Source: Isoetes taiwanensis (Eukaryota > Streptophyta > Lycopodiopsida > Isoetales > Isoetaceae). From it: a DNA stretch of 64,000 nucleotides. The notes beneath the pieces are model-generated. The model ran no database searches, had not been told where the DNA came from, and worked only from the letters and a program-made list of their open reading frames with translations. The stretch spans positions 21,829,863 to 21,893,862 of the forward strand of contig JAJEKV010000016.1 in NCBI GenBank assembly GCA_021234155.1, written 5' to 3'. A program made the translations under genes and the position numbers. This document shows, piece by piece, positions 11,715 to 23,535 of this stretch; positions within the stretch are counted from its first letter, which is position 1; every line of letters begins with the position of its first letter.

Positions 11715-13460
11715 GCACCAGCAAGTGATTATGGCGGACCTGCCGCCCTCGGTGCTCCTCCAAGTACGGGTCTGGAGCTCTTTCAGCTCTTTCCTTTCCA
11801 TATTTTCTTTCCGTATTTTGCTCCATCGGATTAGGAATGTCAGGTTCGTGCAAGGTGACATTTTTCTTTGTTCCTCTCTTCTTCTTCTTTTTTTCTTTCT
11901 TTTTTTTGCTGTCTGATATTTGCAGGGGACGAACTTGGATCACCATTGCAGTTGATGTCACTGGTTCTTTTTGTATTCCTAACGTTTTCTGGGGCTGCAT
12001 TTATGGCTTTAGGAAGATCTGACGTAGATAGCCTCAACTGATTCGGCCACCAATAGTTTTTCAAGGATTTTGGTCTCTTCTCTTCTTGAATTTATGCGAT
12101 AAACAATAAGACCTTGCCGCATTTTGCACTAGCTCTGAAATATTATCAAGAGTTACAGGACTAACTTGACTCATAAGGCAACATCAAGCATCCAAATGCC
12201 TCGCCACATTTCGCAATCCAAATATCACGGGTTATGCTGGTTAGCAGAGGTGTGTCTGGTATCTTCTTTGTTGCTCCTTTTTTTATTTATTCTCTTCAGG
12301 CTTTTGGAATCAGGAAGAGCTTACAAAATCTTCAGGGAAGAGTTAAGGCTTTCTTATCCTCCTTCGTTATAAGGCTGCTAAGGTCTTCTTGCTATGTAAG
12401 GAAGGGGGCCGACATCTAAGCATCTATTACATGCTGGTATATTCGTCTTTCTCAATATTGCTTAATATAATGTCCAAATTAATGCAATTGTAAAAACGTT
12501 ATGACATGCAGCAAAGACATACGTCATTTCAAAACAAAGAGCTTGGCAAATTTGAGTTTTCAGCATTGTTCTTCGAGTCCAGTTTGCACTAAGTCAACAC
12601 GTAAGTCTTCTATGAAACAAAGATGTTATGAAAATTCATATGTACTTTTAATGGCTTTCTATTTTTCTTGCACCTAAATGATTTGAATCGAACCAGTCTT
12701 AAGCAAGTCCAGCCTTAATGGATTGGAAGGAAGTCAAATTAGACAGCGGCATCCTTCCTTTCCTTTATATTACTTCTTTGCGATGTCTTTGATCTCTCCT
12801 GATTTCTTTTTTTCTTCGTTTTTTAGGGTTTAAAAATCAAACCTGGCTTTAGGAGCTCTGATATGGATCTTACCAGAATACACCATCCATAGGTTCACAT
12901 TAAAGCTCCAGATACTATTGGTAAACACTTTTAAGTGTTTTTATATTAGTCAAATAATAGAACGTAAGGTATCTATGCATCTAGCCAAGTATAGCGTACA
13001 GATTATCATAACGAATATTAAAGAAACTGCTTGATTTACTAAGAAATAGTGGTTACGTGGTCTGCAACAACCTAGAGGACCAGTGAAGTATATCATTTTT
13101 GTCCGCATATAAGCAAGCATCTTCTCAAAGTTACAGATATGTTGTCAAAGTTTGCCATTGTATCCACCTCTCATGTCTGCTTTGGGAATAGGTGGAGCAG
13201 GTCTGATGCACTCATTCTCTCCATCAAATTAGAACTGCTCGGTCCATGCAAGGTGAGATTTTTTGTCCTTATGTTTTTTTGCTAATTTCTACCTGATGTA
13301 ACATTTGCAGGGCAAACTTGGATCACCATTCCAATTGGTATCTTTCCGTTGTTGCTTCTTAACAACGGTAATTCTTCATTCTGATGCCCTCATATTTTTA
13401 TTTAAACTGGGGAATAAACTAGAATTCTCACCTCTAATAAATATTTTGCAAGTTTTTGAT
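11715..13460 (+). pseudogene. Duplicated exon-intron fragment of an unrecognised gene
   Basis: Two blocks, 11810-11985 and 13190-13400, share the order exon end, intron, exon start. Both read CTCCATC...ATTAG...TGCAAG followed by a GTGA donor. Both then have a pyrimidine-rich intron of about 70-80 bases ending in TTGCAG and then a next exon containing AACTTGGATCACCATT. Spliced, both give similar peptides of the form SIxLxxxGxCKG followed by LGSPxQLxS. The peptide SDALI occurs twice in the right-hand copy, so the source may itself be a repeat protein. I do not recognise the family. A third, weaker piece with a TTCAG acceptor lies at 12230-12310. The fragments have stops and are best read as decayed gene duplicates. 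Confidence 0.45.
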
Positions 13461-13499
13461 GCGTATTTGGCTAGCATTTTGTAAGTACATCTATGCATT

Positions 13500-16400
13500 A
13501 GGGTTTTTTTGAGATTAAAAAAGGGCCTTCAAAACATGCCAACTAAGCCAAATGAAGATAAATGATCAGAAGATCATAGGGGACAGAATGGAGGCGTCTT
13601 ATATGGCAGGGGATCATAAGGAATACATTGATACTCCTAGGGTGGAAATTAAAGATAACATGGTTCTATTTTTAAAGAACATTAACATGTCGATGGGATT
13701 GACCACGGGGGACTTCATTTTTTCGGTCTTGGGACAATCCGGACCTATTGTTTCAAAAAAAGAGGATATTTTGGAAAATTGAGGGGTTCTTTGGATATAG
13801 AAGATAAAAAATTTGGAAAATTGTCGATAAAAAAGGCGAGAGGTAAAAAGAAATTTTACAATGGACCATGCGAGAACTAGGCAGAAAGCAAACCATCAAG
13901 CTCGAATGAAGTGCGGTAAGTATAAAAGTCGATGGATAGGAACATAGATTGTATTACGGAATCTCGGGGTCTCAATATGATATGAAAAGGAATGATTAAA
14001 GGTATGTCTTTCCTCCCTTACCCACGATTTTCTTTTCATCCAAGAACACAAGATTCGATGCGGATCATGCGACCATTCTAAGTAGATCCTTCCTCCTAAT
14101 CTCAAGATTTGGTCTATTCTGCCAAGGATTCCTCTGGGGAGGTATTGCCATGGCATGGAATGACAATCTGAAACAATCGACATGTATATGATAAATGGGA
14201 ATGATGGTAGGTGGCGATTCTTTTTATGTACTGTTTCAAGATTAGACTTGTTCTAGTTAATATCTATGCTTTTAACAATCCGGGGATAGAGTTGATGTTT
14301 GGCGTAAGGTTAAAATTAGTGCGGACAATTTAGAATTTGATGAGTGTATCTTGGGGGTGATCTAAATATGGTAACTAACAGACTTTATGAAGAACAAAAT
14401 TTTAGGCCTACGGGGGAAGCGGGGGAGAGGCGGTTTGGTCGGACCTAATCAGGGCATAATCTAACTATGGCGGAACCAAAGCCAACTCTTATAGTTGGAC
14501 CCGGACAAAGGTGGATCAACGTTATGCCTCCATGATAGGTTTTACTTATCACGAGAATCTCTGTGGAATCAAAACAACGAGTTAATAATCTAGAAGGCTA
14601 CACCCTCTCGGATCATTTCCCTCGGTGATGAGCATTTGGTTTGCTAATAACGTCGAGAAAGAGGAGGACATATTTCAAGCTCAATACTAACCTATACGGA
14701 GCATGGAATTCATGACTAGGTTCCAACAAGTCTTAGATAATCATCCCAAACCTAATGGCGGTCTGGGGTGGATGCATTGGTGGATTCACTTGTCCAAGGC
14801 TATCAAAATTTGGCTTAAAGAATGGGGTAAATCGTACTTGCGCTCAAAAAGCGGCTCATTCACGAGTTTGAGGAATAGACTCCCATATGCGGGGATGTAG
14901 ACAAGGATGGCACCGATTGAGGAAATTGAAAGAGAAGAGATAAGAATAGGCTGAGGGGTGGAAATTTGAAAGCCAAAATTAGGGGAAATTAAGCATGGCG
15001 AGAGGAGTAGCTCAAATTCTTTTTGTCAAAGCAAAGGGTAGAGTGAAGAGGAACCACATTTTTGAGATCAAGGTTGGGAATGATGATATCTCGAATGAAG
15101 ATCGATTAAAGGTGGCTGGCTGCAAATCACTTTAAGAATATCATGGGCACTAATCGGGAATTTGCCGGCTGCAAGCTATGGGCCGAGTTCATCAACCTTC
15201 AAGCTAAGGTTAACCCGGTTGACAACTTCGGATATTGAGAAACCCTTCTCTGCGGTGAATTATATAGTATAGCCAAGGACATGGAAAAAGGCAAAAAGGG
15301 TCGGATGGGCTCCTGTTGAGTTCTATATCAAAACTTGGCCTATTCGGAGATAGCATTGCATGCACGGCCAATGAGTTCGAGGGGCGATAAATGTATGGAT
15401 GCAAGGATTAATACTAGTCGATCACTCTCATCCCTAAAATTGGGGCTCTGCTACCTTCTCGGATTCTGAGGCCCATATCCCTTTCTAATGTAGTGTATAA
15501 AGCTGATTTAGATCTTTGTTGCAAAGAGATTGAAGTTGGTCTTGGAGAAGATTATTAGCACTTCGAGGCTGACCTATCTGAAGGATAGATTTATTTTTAG
15601 ATAATGTGGTTTGGCTGATTCTGGGGGCTGAATTGGGCTAAGGACACAAAGCAGGATATTGCTCTTATTAAGCTTGATATTACTAAAGCCTTTGACTCTG
15701 TGATTTGGAATTTTTCTCTTCAAATCTTTGTAAAGCCTTAGGTTTCTCAATGAGGTAATTCTCCTTTTTAAAGCAATTCTTTCTAACTCTAGATCTTACG
15801 TTTTAATTAATGGGAATGTGGACCATTCTTCCCTTCTTTGGGGGTCAAACAAGGTTGTCCATTAGCCCCATTCCTTTTCCTTATTGTCATGGAGGCCCTT
15901 CCACGGACAAGCTGGGAGGAAGCCAAAAGCACTAATTTGATTCAAGGCCTCTTCCTTCCGGGGAATGGAGGCTTGGATCAGATTTTTGAATGGCCATTTC
16001 TTGAGATGATACATTCCTACTTCGTCTCGATGGATAACGGATCACTCATCAACACTTTCGGGCCATTACGGAAGAATTTGGGAAGTTCGGGATGTAAGAT
16101 CAACCCTCACGAAATCTAAGATTGTGGCCAAAGACCGGGTAAAAGGAGAGCAAGCGGCTGCTCTCATGGGCTGTAAGTATATTCTACCAACTACCTCTTC
16201 CAAAATTTTTAGGTGTCCCTATGGCCTTAAAAGGCGGTCCCTCAGATATCTGAGGCGAGACATCATTGAGAAGTTTGAGGAGGAAAGTGGACGATCCCGA
16301 ATTCCAAGTACATCTCTAAACAAGGCAGGGCCATAATTGCTAATTTTGTCATCTCCTCTTCCCATGTCTACCAGTCATCGGTTATACTGGCTCCTAAGAA

Positions 16401-17560
16401 AGTATCCTCCAAGCTCCAGTATTATAGGTAGGTTTATTTCTTGCGGGCGAGAATAAGAATCTTTGGACTCGACTATCTATGAAGGAGTCTTTGTAAGAGC
16501 AAGAAGTCAGGTGGATTGGGTGTAATCAATATCGAAAAGCAAGGGATTGCCTTGGCTGCCAAATATTTCTTTAAGGCTGCTCATGACAAGATCAATCACC
16601 CGATTTCTAAAATTATCGGACACTATTTAACGGATGTCACCCTATGGTTGGAGAAATGTGAAGATGAGTCTTCCCCAGCTATCTATTTTCCATTCTTTGT
16701 CCCAAATTCCACCGCAGGGCCTCCTTAAAAGTGGATTAGAGGCGTGGAATGCAGTAAAGGGATGTTCTCTTGGAAGGAGGGGCTATCTCTAGATCAGTCC
16801 ATATTTTGGAATCGACTCTTCTTAGAATAATCCCTCTCTTTATGCGGCCTACCATTTCGGGATCAAGCTAAACTTTGGGATAATAAAGGTATCCACCACA
16901 TCGGGGACATGTTCAATGAGAATGGGATTATTCCTTTAGGGAATCGAAGCTTTATGGCGAGAATGATAGCTATCAAGCCTTGTATAATAACATCGTACCA
17001 TGCTTGTCCAAGGGAAGTGGGCGAATGGGGAAAGTAAGTGGAACCATAATGGGAATCTGAATTCACGGTAAAAGCGACTACGATTCCTTATGAAGGATCG
17101 GGGTTATTACTTTGCATAATAAGTGGCTGATTGGGGGAGAAAGATGTATCGGGGAACCTTAAGTTTATGTGGTCAAGCCCAATCCCACCTAAGGTCAAAT
17201 CCTTTATGTGGCGGTTATTATGGCACAAGGCGCTTGCCACTATCGGGAAGAGATTTAAAATTTGCATATGGCGGTCGGATGTGTGCCCGGATGTTTGGCC
17301 CATAGAAGATGGGACCACTTATTGAGGAGAATGCATTTGGTCGAGTGGGTTACGGAACTAGCCTCGGCCTCAAGCTGGGGGCCGACCTCAATACTATCGG
17401 TTCCATTGAACTCTTCATGCGGATCAACCTAGGGATTGGAGAATTTACATCGTTACGTGGAGGGATATGGAAAGGCAGGAATAACTTCATCTTTAATTGT
17501 GACATCACTCATCAGGAGGATTTGTTATTAAGCGGATAGATTATGACATAAGATGGATAA
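13500..17560 (+). mobile_element. L1-type LINE, near full length, heavily mutated
   Basis: Ordered remains of an L1-clade ORF2. Endonuclease pieces come first: WGGIAMAWND (about 14130-14170), NIYAFNNPG (about 14260), GDLNMVTN (about 14355-14380), and SDHFPSV (about 14607-14630). The reverse transcriptase follows, with KLDITKAFDSVIW (about 15665-15710) and GVKQGCPLAPFLFLIV (15841-15888). A DDT remnant at about 16000 marks the catalytic site. The C-terminal zf-RVT-like region reads PPKVKSFMWRLLWHKAL (about 17185-17235). Frameshifts and stops occur throughout. An open stretch at 13552-13782 may be ORF1 remains. This element belongs to a different lineage from the minus-strand LINEs elsewhere in the window: its motif is ITKAFDSV, not FTSAFDTV. 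I did not find a poly(A) tail with certainty. Confidence 0.85.
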
Positions 17561-18117
17561 CAATTTGCGGGTTAAGTATTCTTGAATTTCTCATCCTCTT
17601 CTCATATTTCTTGGTTGCTTTTCGGGGAATCATTTTTCATGCTCGTTCGGAAACTCAAGTGGAAAAAGATCGATCCGAGAACAAATGAGCAGTGGATTAA
17701 AGTATTCGGCCCCCCAGATGGTGAGAGTCATGACGAGACTTGTGAATGTGAGTGTTCCTGCGATCAGTATCCAGACGTCAGAAGGGCCTTGCTGTGCGAA
17801 GCAAAGGATAATCGTGGGAGGTTCAACATGGCAAAAGCCGAGGCATGCCTATGTGCTTTCTGCACACTTTCAGCTATGGTCAAAGGGCGTGGTCGTAAAT
17901 CTGCCAATTCTAATCTAAAATCCTACTTTTAGGTTGTTGGTGCTTTCTAAGAACACTGTTATGCATATCTATATCTTTTTTTTGGGCTTAAACTTCTACC
18001 TCTATATATATATAGGTGGTAACCAGGGTTACACTTCCCATCAAAAAGTAATTTTGTAACTTTAACTTAACTTTGTCAATATATTATCTATGGCCTTCAA
18101 TTAAAAAAAGAAGATAA
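17561..18117. other. Intergenic, L1 3' flank
   Basis: An open stretch of 116 codons at 17582-17932 has no recognisable family and may be the L1 3' region or chance. A short (TA)n run lies near 18003-18013. Confidence 0.35.
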
Positions 18118-18546
18118 ATGAACTACCAATCAGAAATCAGAGCCTGACGGGTCCAGTCAGCAAAACTGTTATAACTAACTCACTGGATCACATTTTCTAG
18201 CATAACTATTGATAGGAAAGTCCAAATGAGCTCTCGTTTAGTGCAATGGATAGATTTCGTTGAGATCTTTCCAATGTTAGGTGCTTTGCACATATTTTAA
18301 CCACTTATGATTGTCAAAACTCCAAAAAATATGGTTTTTTACCATTTTTTACTATCCTCACTGGGCTAAAAGATATGCAAACCACCTAAGGTTGGAAAGA
18401 TCTCAATGAGATCTATCTATTGCACCAAACAAGAGCTCATTTGGACTTCTCTATCAATACTTATGCTAGAAAATGTGATCCAGTGAGTTAGTTATAACTG
18501 TTTTGCTGACTGGATTACCAGTTCTGTTTTCTGATTGGTAGTTCAT
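18118..18546. mobile_element. Foldback (long inverted-repeat) element, 429 bp
   Basis: Left arm 18118-18303 pairs with right arm 18361-18546 almost throughout. The ends are ATGAACTACCAATCAGAAA on the left and its complement on the right. Inside both arms are CACTGGATCACATTTTCTAG or its complement and the block TCCAAATGAGCTC. I estimate under 10 percent mismatches across about 185 bp. The loop is only about 57 bp. There is no coding capacity. A transcript would fold into one long hairpin, so it is a plausible source of small RNAs. No clean target duplication is visible beyond A/T-rich flanks, so its superfamily is undetermined. Confidence 0.9.
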
Positions 18547-20028
18547 ATAGCTTAGTCAGCAGTTCTTAGAAGGCCCTTTTATGATCTCAAAAAATCCCTA
18601 ATGTTTGGGTTTAAAGTAAGGTTCTAGGTAAAAATACATCTTATCTTATCTTATCTCTTTAGCCATACACAAATTGACAGACAAGCAAATTGGCATACTT
18701 ATCGAGGTTAGTCTATTGTAGCACTAAGATAAATGCAGCCAATGATTTGAAAGATTTTACTTGAGTGTTAACTGTTCATGTAGCTGTAAACGAGATCATA
18801 CCTTTCAGTAATTGATTGGCCATCTTAACCATCCATATCCACGCATTTATTGGTTTTTTGTTGGTTATTATGGAATAAGTTTTTGTTCTCTTGATATTTA
18901 TATTTGGACTCCCTTAAACTGGTTTGTAAGCAGCCTCGGGCTCACTTGACCAGCTCAATTGAAGAAACCTTATATAAATATACTGTCATTGCAAAGTATG
19001 CCAGGATAAATATCTTAACTTTCTATGGATAACACTAACTTTGAAATTGGACTCGAGGAGGAAATTGCAAAATTCTTATCTTTTTTTGCATTTTTCAGTT
19101 TTCTCCATAAATATTTACAGGATACAAAGAATTCTAAAAATGTACATCCTGACTCCATGGATGTCTGCAATTCTGCTATTTCTTTGCACATAGATGAGTT
19201 TTCCTATAAGCACTTTGTGCATTCTGAATTCGACGCTTGCAGCCTTGAGTCTAATCCCCTCAAGTGCTATTGGTTCACTTCCACTGAGTTCTGAATGAGG
19301 CAGCGGAGCTCAAAATGCCATTGTCTGATGGTGGAATCGTCACTTCCATCTACAATGCCATGTCTAATTTTGGAGTGGAGAGATGGTCCTTCTCAAGGGA
19401 ATCTGATTTTGTATGGCTTGATATGCTCTAAGATCTTTATAGAATAGTATTTTTTGAAACATAATGAAGGCATGTTGCTCTTATTTTTTGTTACATGCTG
19501 ACAGGTCAAAGGCTCCATTGTGACTGGGAAGCAACCAGATGACATGGTTTGCAATGGCATTGGGCTTTTGTCATGTTTCTTGAAATAGGTAGGTTGATGC
19601 TAATTATCTGTTACGCATTAAAACCCATAATGTTTTCTATTCAACCAATTGTAATAGGTCTAATATTTACCTTTGGTGTTGTAGCTTCCAGAAATAGGTT
19701 CTTGGGGCTTTATTGCATGTTCCATGATTTCTATACAACAAATAAGCCGAGACTTAAGTACTACAAATTGTTTGAGGTGTGCGAAATACCACGAGTGCAT
19801 GGAGCCATGGACCATGCAAGGTAAGGTTTTTGGTAATGTGTTTACTTGCTCTGAGTCCCAAGAGAAAGATGGTAGGCAAGCCGCCTTGTTTGCTTGAATT
19901 TCAGTTGCAAAATCACAGTTTTGTTTGGTAGAGTTTAAACTAAACAAATTTACTTTCTCTAGATTTATGTGTTTTTGGTCTGACACAAAAGAGTTGTAAT
20001 AAAGAAAGGTAGAGTCATAATGGGACAA
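18547..20028. other. Intergenic with faint exon-like traces
   Basis: An 89-codon open stretch at 19025-19294 is followed by a peptide-like stretch (LSDGGIVTSIYNAMSNFGVERW at about 19316-19385, listed here only as its central part NAMSNFGVERW). A possible acceptor CTGACAG at about 19504 follows. I cannot assign a family, and the evidence for a gene is weak. Confidence 0.3.
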
Positions 20029-20032
20029 TGTT

Positions 20033-20052
20033 GATGGTTCAAATCCATCAAG
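20033..20052 (+). repeat. tRNA-like B box (possible SINE head)
   Basis: TGATGGTTCAAATCCATCA forms a perfect T-arm-like hairpin around GGTTCAAATCC, a match to the internal pol III B box. GGTAGAGTC lies 28 bases upstream but is a poor A box. Directly downstream is a LINE 3' end (20080-20334), so a tRNA-headed SINE with a LINE tail is possible. With one copy I cannot separate this from chance adjacency. Confidence 0.35.
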
Positions 20053-20079
20053 GAAGTTTTACCATCCTTTTGAATTGGC

Positions 20080-20334
20080 ACTTTGCCGCATCCTACATTT
20101 TGCAAGTCTCTACCGTCAGAGAATCCCTTACAGGACAAGGGATCTGAGAGCCTACTACCAGGGTTTTTCCTCCCATGTGGGGGTTTTTTCATCCCAGTAG
20201 TAGGGACACATTGTATAGTAGCATTTGTCTTTTTGGTGTGGTTTTATCTGCTTTGTGTACTGCATGTACCGTCTCATAGGTCAAGTTTGGCCTCCGCGGA
20301 CGTTAAAATATACTTCCTTCTTCCTTCCTTCCTT
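20080..20334 (+). mobile_element. LINE 3' end, (CTTC)n-tailed subfamily
   Basis: Plus-strand copy of the last codons and 3' UTR of the LINE found in reverse at 5685-5960. Both share CCTACATTTTGCA, AGGGATCTGAGAGCC, CATCCCAGTAGTAGGGACACA, TTTTTGGTGTGG and the 3' motif GGCCTCCGCGGACGTTAAAA. Here the sequence ends in CTTCCTTCTTCCTTCCTTCC. It is an extreme 5' truncation, or the LINE-derived part of a SINE if the B box at 20033 belongs to it. Confidence 0.75.
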
Positions 20335-23032
20335 CTAAAATTAAAAGCAACCAGCAAGTTTCTTACAAATTAAAGTCTTACCTACCATTTCCGGTAAATT
20401 CCATCCCAAGAAGCAAGTTTTTTAAAATCAAACATACCATAATACTCATCTAATACGATTAAAAAAAACCATTAGGAGTTGGTATCTTTTGTTGCCATTA
20501 CGACTTGGTATCTTGAACAACAAAACAGTAGCATCTTGTAAAATATTACCAGCTTCAATAACAAACACTATACATGATAGAGAAGCCAGCAAGTTTATAT
20601 AAAACTTAGTCATCCAAATCAAGTTAATCTTCATATGCTAATCGCTTTCAACATGCTGATCACTCTCATTTTCAGTCCCTTCAACCTATATCATTGGTCC
20701 AACCGTTTGTAATATATTGGCTTTGTCCTTTCAAGCTCCAAGATGTGATGTCTTTTGCAAAGAATTAAAATTAACCTGAAGAAGTAAAAAAAATTTGCAA
20801 TAGATTTAGAGGCATTTTATATTGCTGCATTTTGTGCATTACACTGCAGTTATAAAGTTGAGAGCACTAGTATCCTAACAAATAATTATTCTATGAATAA
20901 TAAATAGGACATCCTCATAATGTAAAAAAACAACCCCGCTTTCCCTGTTTCAGTCTACAGAAAATCCAGGGTAGTATCATATTATCTTAGAAGTATCACA
21001 GCAGCAAAAACTGTGTTGTTCTTTCATTAACAAGAACTAAGAAAGCAAAAAAGCATAAGAATTAAAAATCCTAAGCAATAACAATGACAAAAAACCCAGT
21101 ATAACAAGCCTTACTTAGTATGGGCACGTTGGGCCTTTTTGCCGGAGCTGCATAAGCTGGAATAGAAAGGAAGAATACGAAGTTGAAGCTTATATTTGCT
21201 GAGGCAAAATGAATCATGCCAACATTTCTAAGAGCGCCCATCACCAGTATGCAACTTGGCGATGCTCACACCAAAAGCTTACATATTCTTGCTTATCGAC
21301 ACATAAAGCTGGCTGTGCTCCGTGGAGCTATAAAGATGCGACAGGCAATTGCCTTGGGGAGATCCATGAGTTCCAACCCAGCGGCATAACTCTGCTCCTC
21401 TCCAGCCTCATGCCTTGGGAGGATCGATGTGTACCAAATCTGCTGCTCTTCGGCCTCTTCTCTGGTGAACGCTGCCGCTTACCCTAAACCTAAATAAGAA
21501 AGGAAAATTTTGAAAATGAGTATTCATGGAATATTCGACAAACATAATGATACGTGGTAAAATTTCCCTCTCTTTTTTTAGACCGTCCTTTTTCCTAAAA
21601 AGCTGTAGTTTTGTTCGGGGAGAGAACAGGTTAACAACTTTTTGTTAACCTGCTTTTTTTCGATTTTGCACGGTAGGTTGTAATGGTTCCGGGGAATTTC
21701 CCGAACCAAGGCAGTAGATCATGCACATGGGCGTTCTACTGCTTGCCACGTGTACGGCCCTGATTTTTTGTTCAGACTCAATGGTTTTGTTGGACGACCC
21801 TTGTTTTTTTTATTGTGTTAACAAAATAGCAAGTAGCGCGAGTAGATTTTCGCTATACTTAAATGGGTTCGGTTCAGACTAGGTTTTCAGTCCATGTAGA
21901 AATGGAGCAAAACATACATTTCCACCGTACCTGTGGCGCGACCAGACTGTGGGAGCAGGAGCGTCTCTACTAAGGCGACGTCATAAATTTGAGAGGGACC
22001 AAGTTGATACGAAGTGCATGAACCGAGTAAGTATCCATCGCTCCCTTTCTGTGTCGTTACTGTATGTTTTGTAATGCTTCACCCTGTTCGTATTGCTGCA
22101 GTCCCTTATCTTTTCTTCTGCTCATATGACAGGTGAAACTGAAAGCTGAATGTTACGCACCCGGACAAATTTCGATAAGTAACTGATCTTAGGGCTGATT
22201 TCAAATTTTTCGTGATTTTTGAATAAGAAAGGTGGAAAATTAATCTGTGGCATCTATTGTTTCATTGTCTATGCATCTATTGCCATGTAGTGGAGCCATA
22301 AGATCTGTCTCACAGCAGCTCATCTACCTGTGTGCTTTCTCATTGCTTAATAAAAAAAACATTTCACTTCTAGTATTTGTCCGTCGTGATCCTGTCAGCA
22401 GCCCTTGATAGCGTCATTACCTTCTCAATATGGGACTATGCAAATTGACATTCAAACTGTCTGCAATAATGTAGAGGTGTACCCATCACCAGGTGGCTTT
22501 GTGGCTCTGATATACACATAACATATATTGAGAACTCTTTCTTTTAAGATGAGGTATTTAAAGCATATACAGACCTGAAACATTTTTCCAGGATGACTAA
22601 TGTAGTATGTTGGTGTAGTAAGCAATCACAGGTTCATGCCATGCTATTTTTTACAGTCTCATTAATTCAAACGAACATAAAAACCTAGAAAACAATGGTC
22701 GAACAGATTGATTGATTTGGACCATTTAGTTTCATGTTTTTCTTCGTGCAAGTGCAAAAATGCTTCAGAAGATAATGACCAATGTGTCGTATCTGATTAA
22801 GCTTTGCTTCTAGGAATACCAATGGCAACTATCATATCTGATTGAGTTTTAAGAGTCCAAGTATTCAGGATTTTCCTTTTAGGACCTAATATTCTTGACC
22901 TTTTGTTTCGTGTTCTGGTGTCCCGTTGCTATTGCCAAACAGGTCGAGGCTCAAAGCATATTATAGCTAATGTATAGTCTCCTGCTAAGTTTTCATAAAA
23001 CTAACTTTTCCTTCTCTAGTCCAAAAGATGTT
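20335..23032. other. Intergenic; possible small exons near 21990-22190
   Basis: No recognised gene. A donor-like CCGAGTAAGT at about 22024 and an acceptor-like ATGACAG at about 22133 bound a 100-base spacer. The downstream piece reads VKLKAECYAPGQISISN and then stops. It matches no family I know. A 92-codon open stretch at 21209-21487 has no recognisable domain. Confidence 0.3.
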
Positions 23033-23160
23033 TTGAATGTTATTGTACACGACTGCCCTCCTAAATGTACACATATAGCCTTTCCTTGTTGAGTTCAGAA
23101 GACGGTCCTAATGTTATTGTGCACGTTTGCCTTCCTAAATGAACATATTCTACTTTAGTA
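23020..23160. repeat. Imperfect tandem duplication, unit about 80 bp
   Basis: Two adjacent units share AATGTTATTGT(A/G)CACG, TGCC(C/T)TCCTAAATG and ACATAT in the same order. It has diverged and has no coding sense. Confidence 0.6.
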
Positions 23161-23239
23161 TATATCTTTTGTTTAAAACTGTATCAATCAATGCATCTCA
23201 GTTAACATCATCTCTGGCACGTATCTCACAGTTTGATTA

Positions 23240-23535
23240 CATATGTCATATCTCACAAAGCACGCAAACATGCACATGTTCCCAATTCAAGATTGCCAAT
23301 GAGTAGAAATACCTTTGGAGATGTTTGTTTATGCGTTACACATTCTTCAAGTTCAAGCTTTAGAGATGTTATGTAAGTGGCTGGCACTTTTTCAAAATCA
23401 ACCTGCGCTTCTGATGTAGAGCCGAGGAATGATGGAACTGGGCTCCTTCAATTCACTTCTGTATATGTATTGAGTATCTTGTACTCATAAAAATGATTGC
23501 AATACAATAAAAGTCAATGTAAATTGTTAAGAGTC
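23240..23535. repeat. Dispersed repeat, copy 2 (partner at 1-330)
   Basis: Same orientation as the copy that opens the window. Shared blocks include TGTCATATCT, CCTTTGGAGATG, AGCTT then AGAGATGT, CTTGTACTCATAAAAATGAT and the end point GTCAATGTAAATTGTTA. Relative to copy 1 it lacks about 30 bases in the ACAGATCCAGATGCAAC part. Confidence 0.7.
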
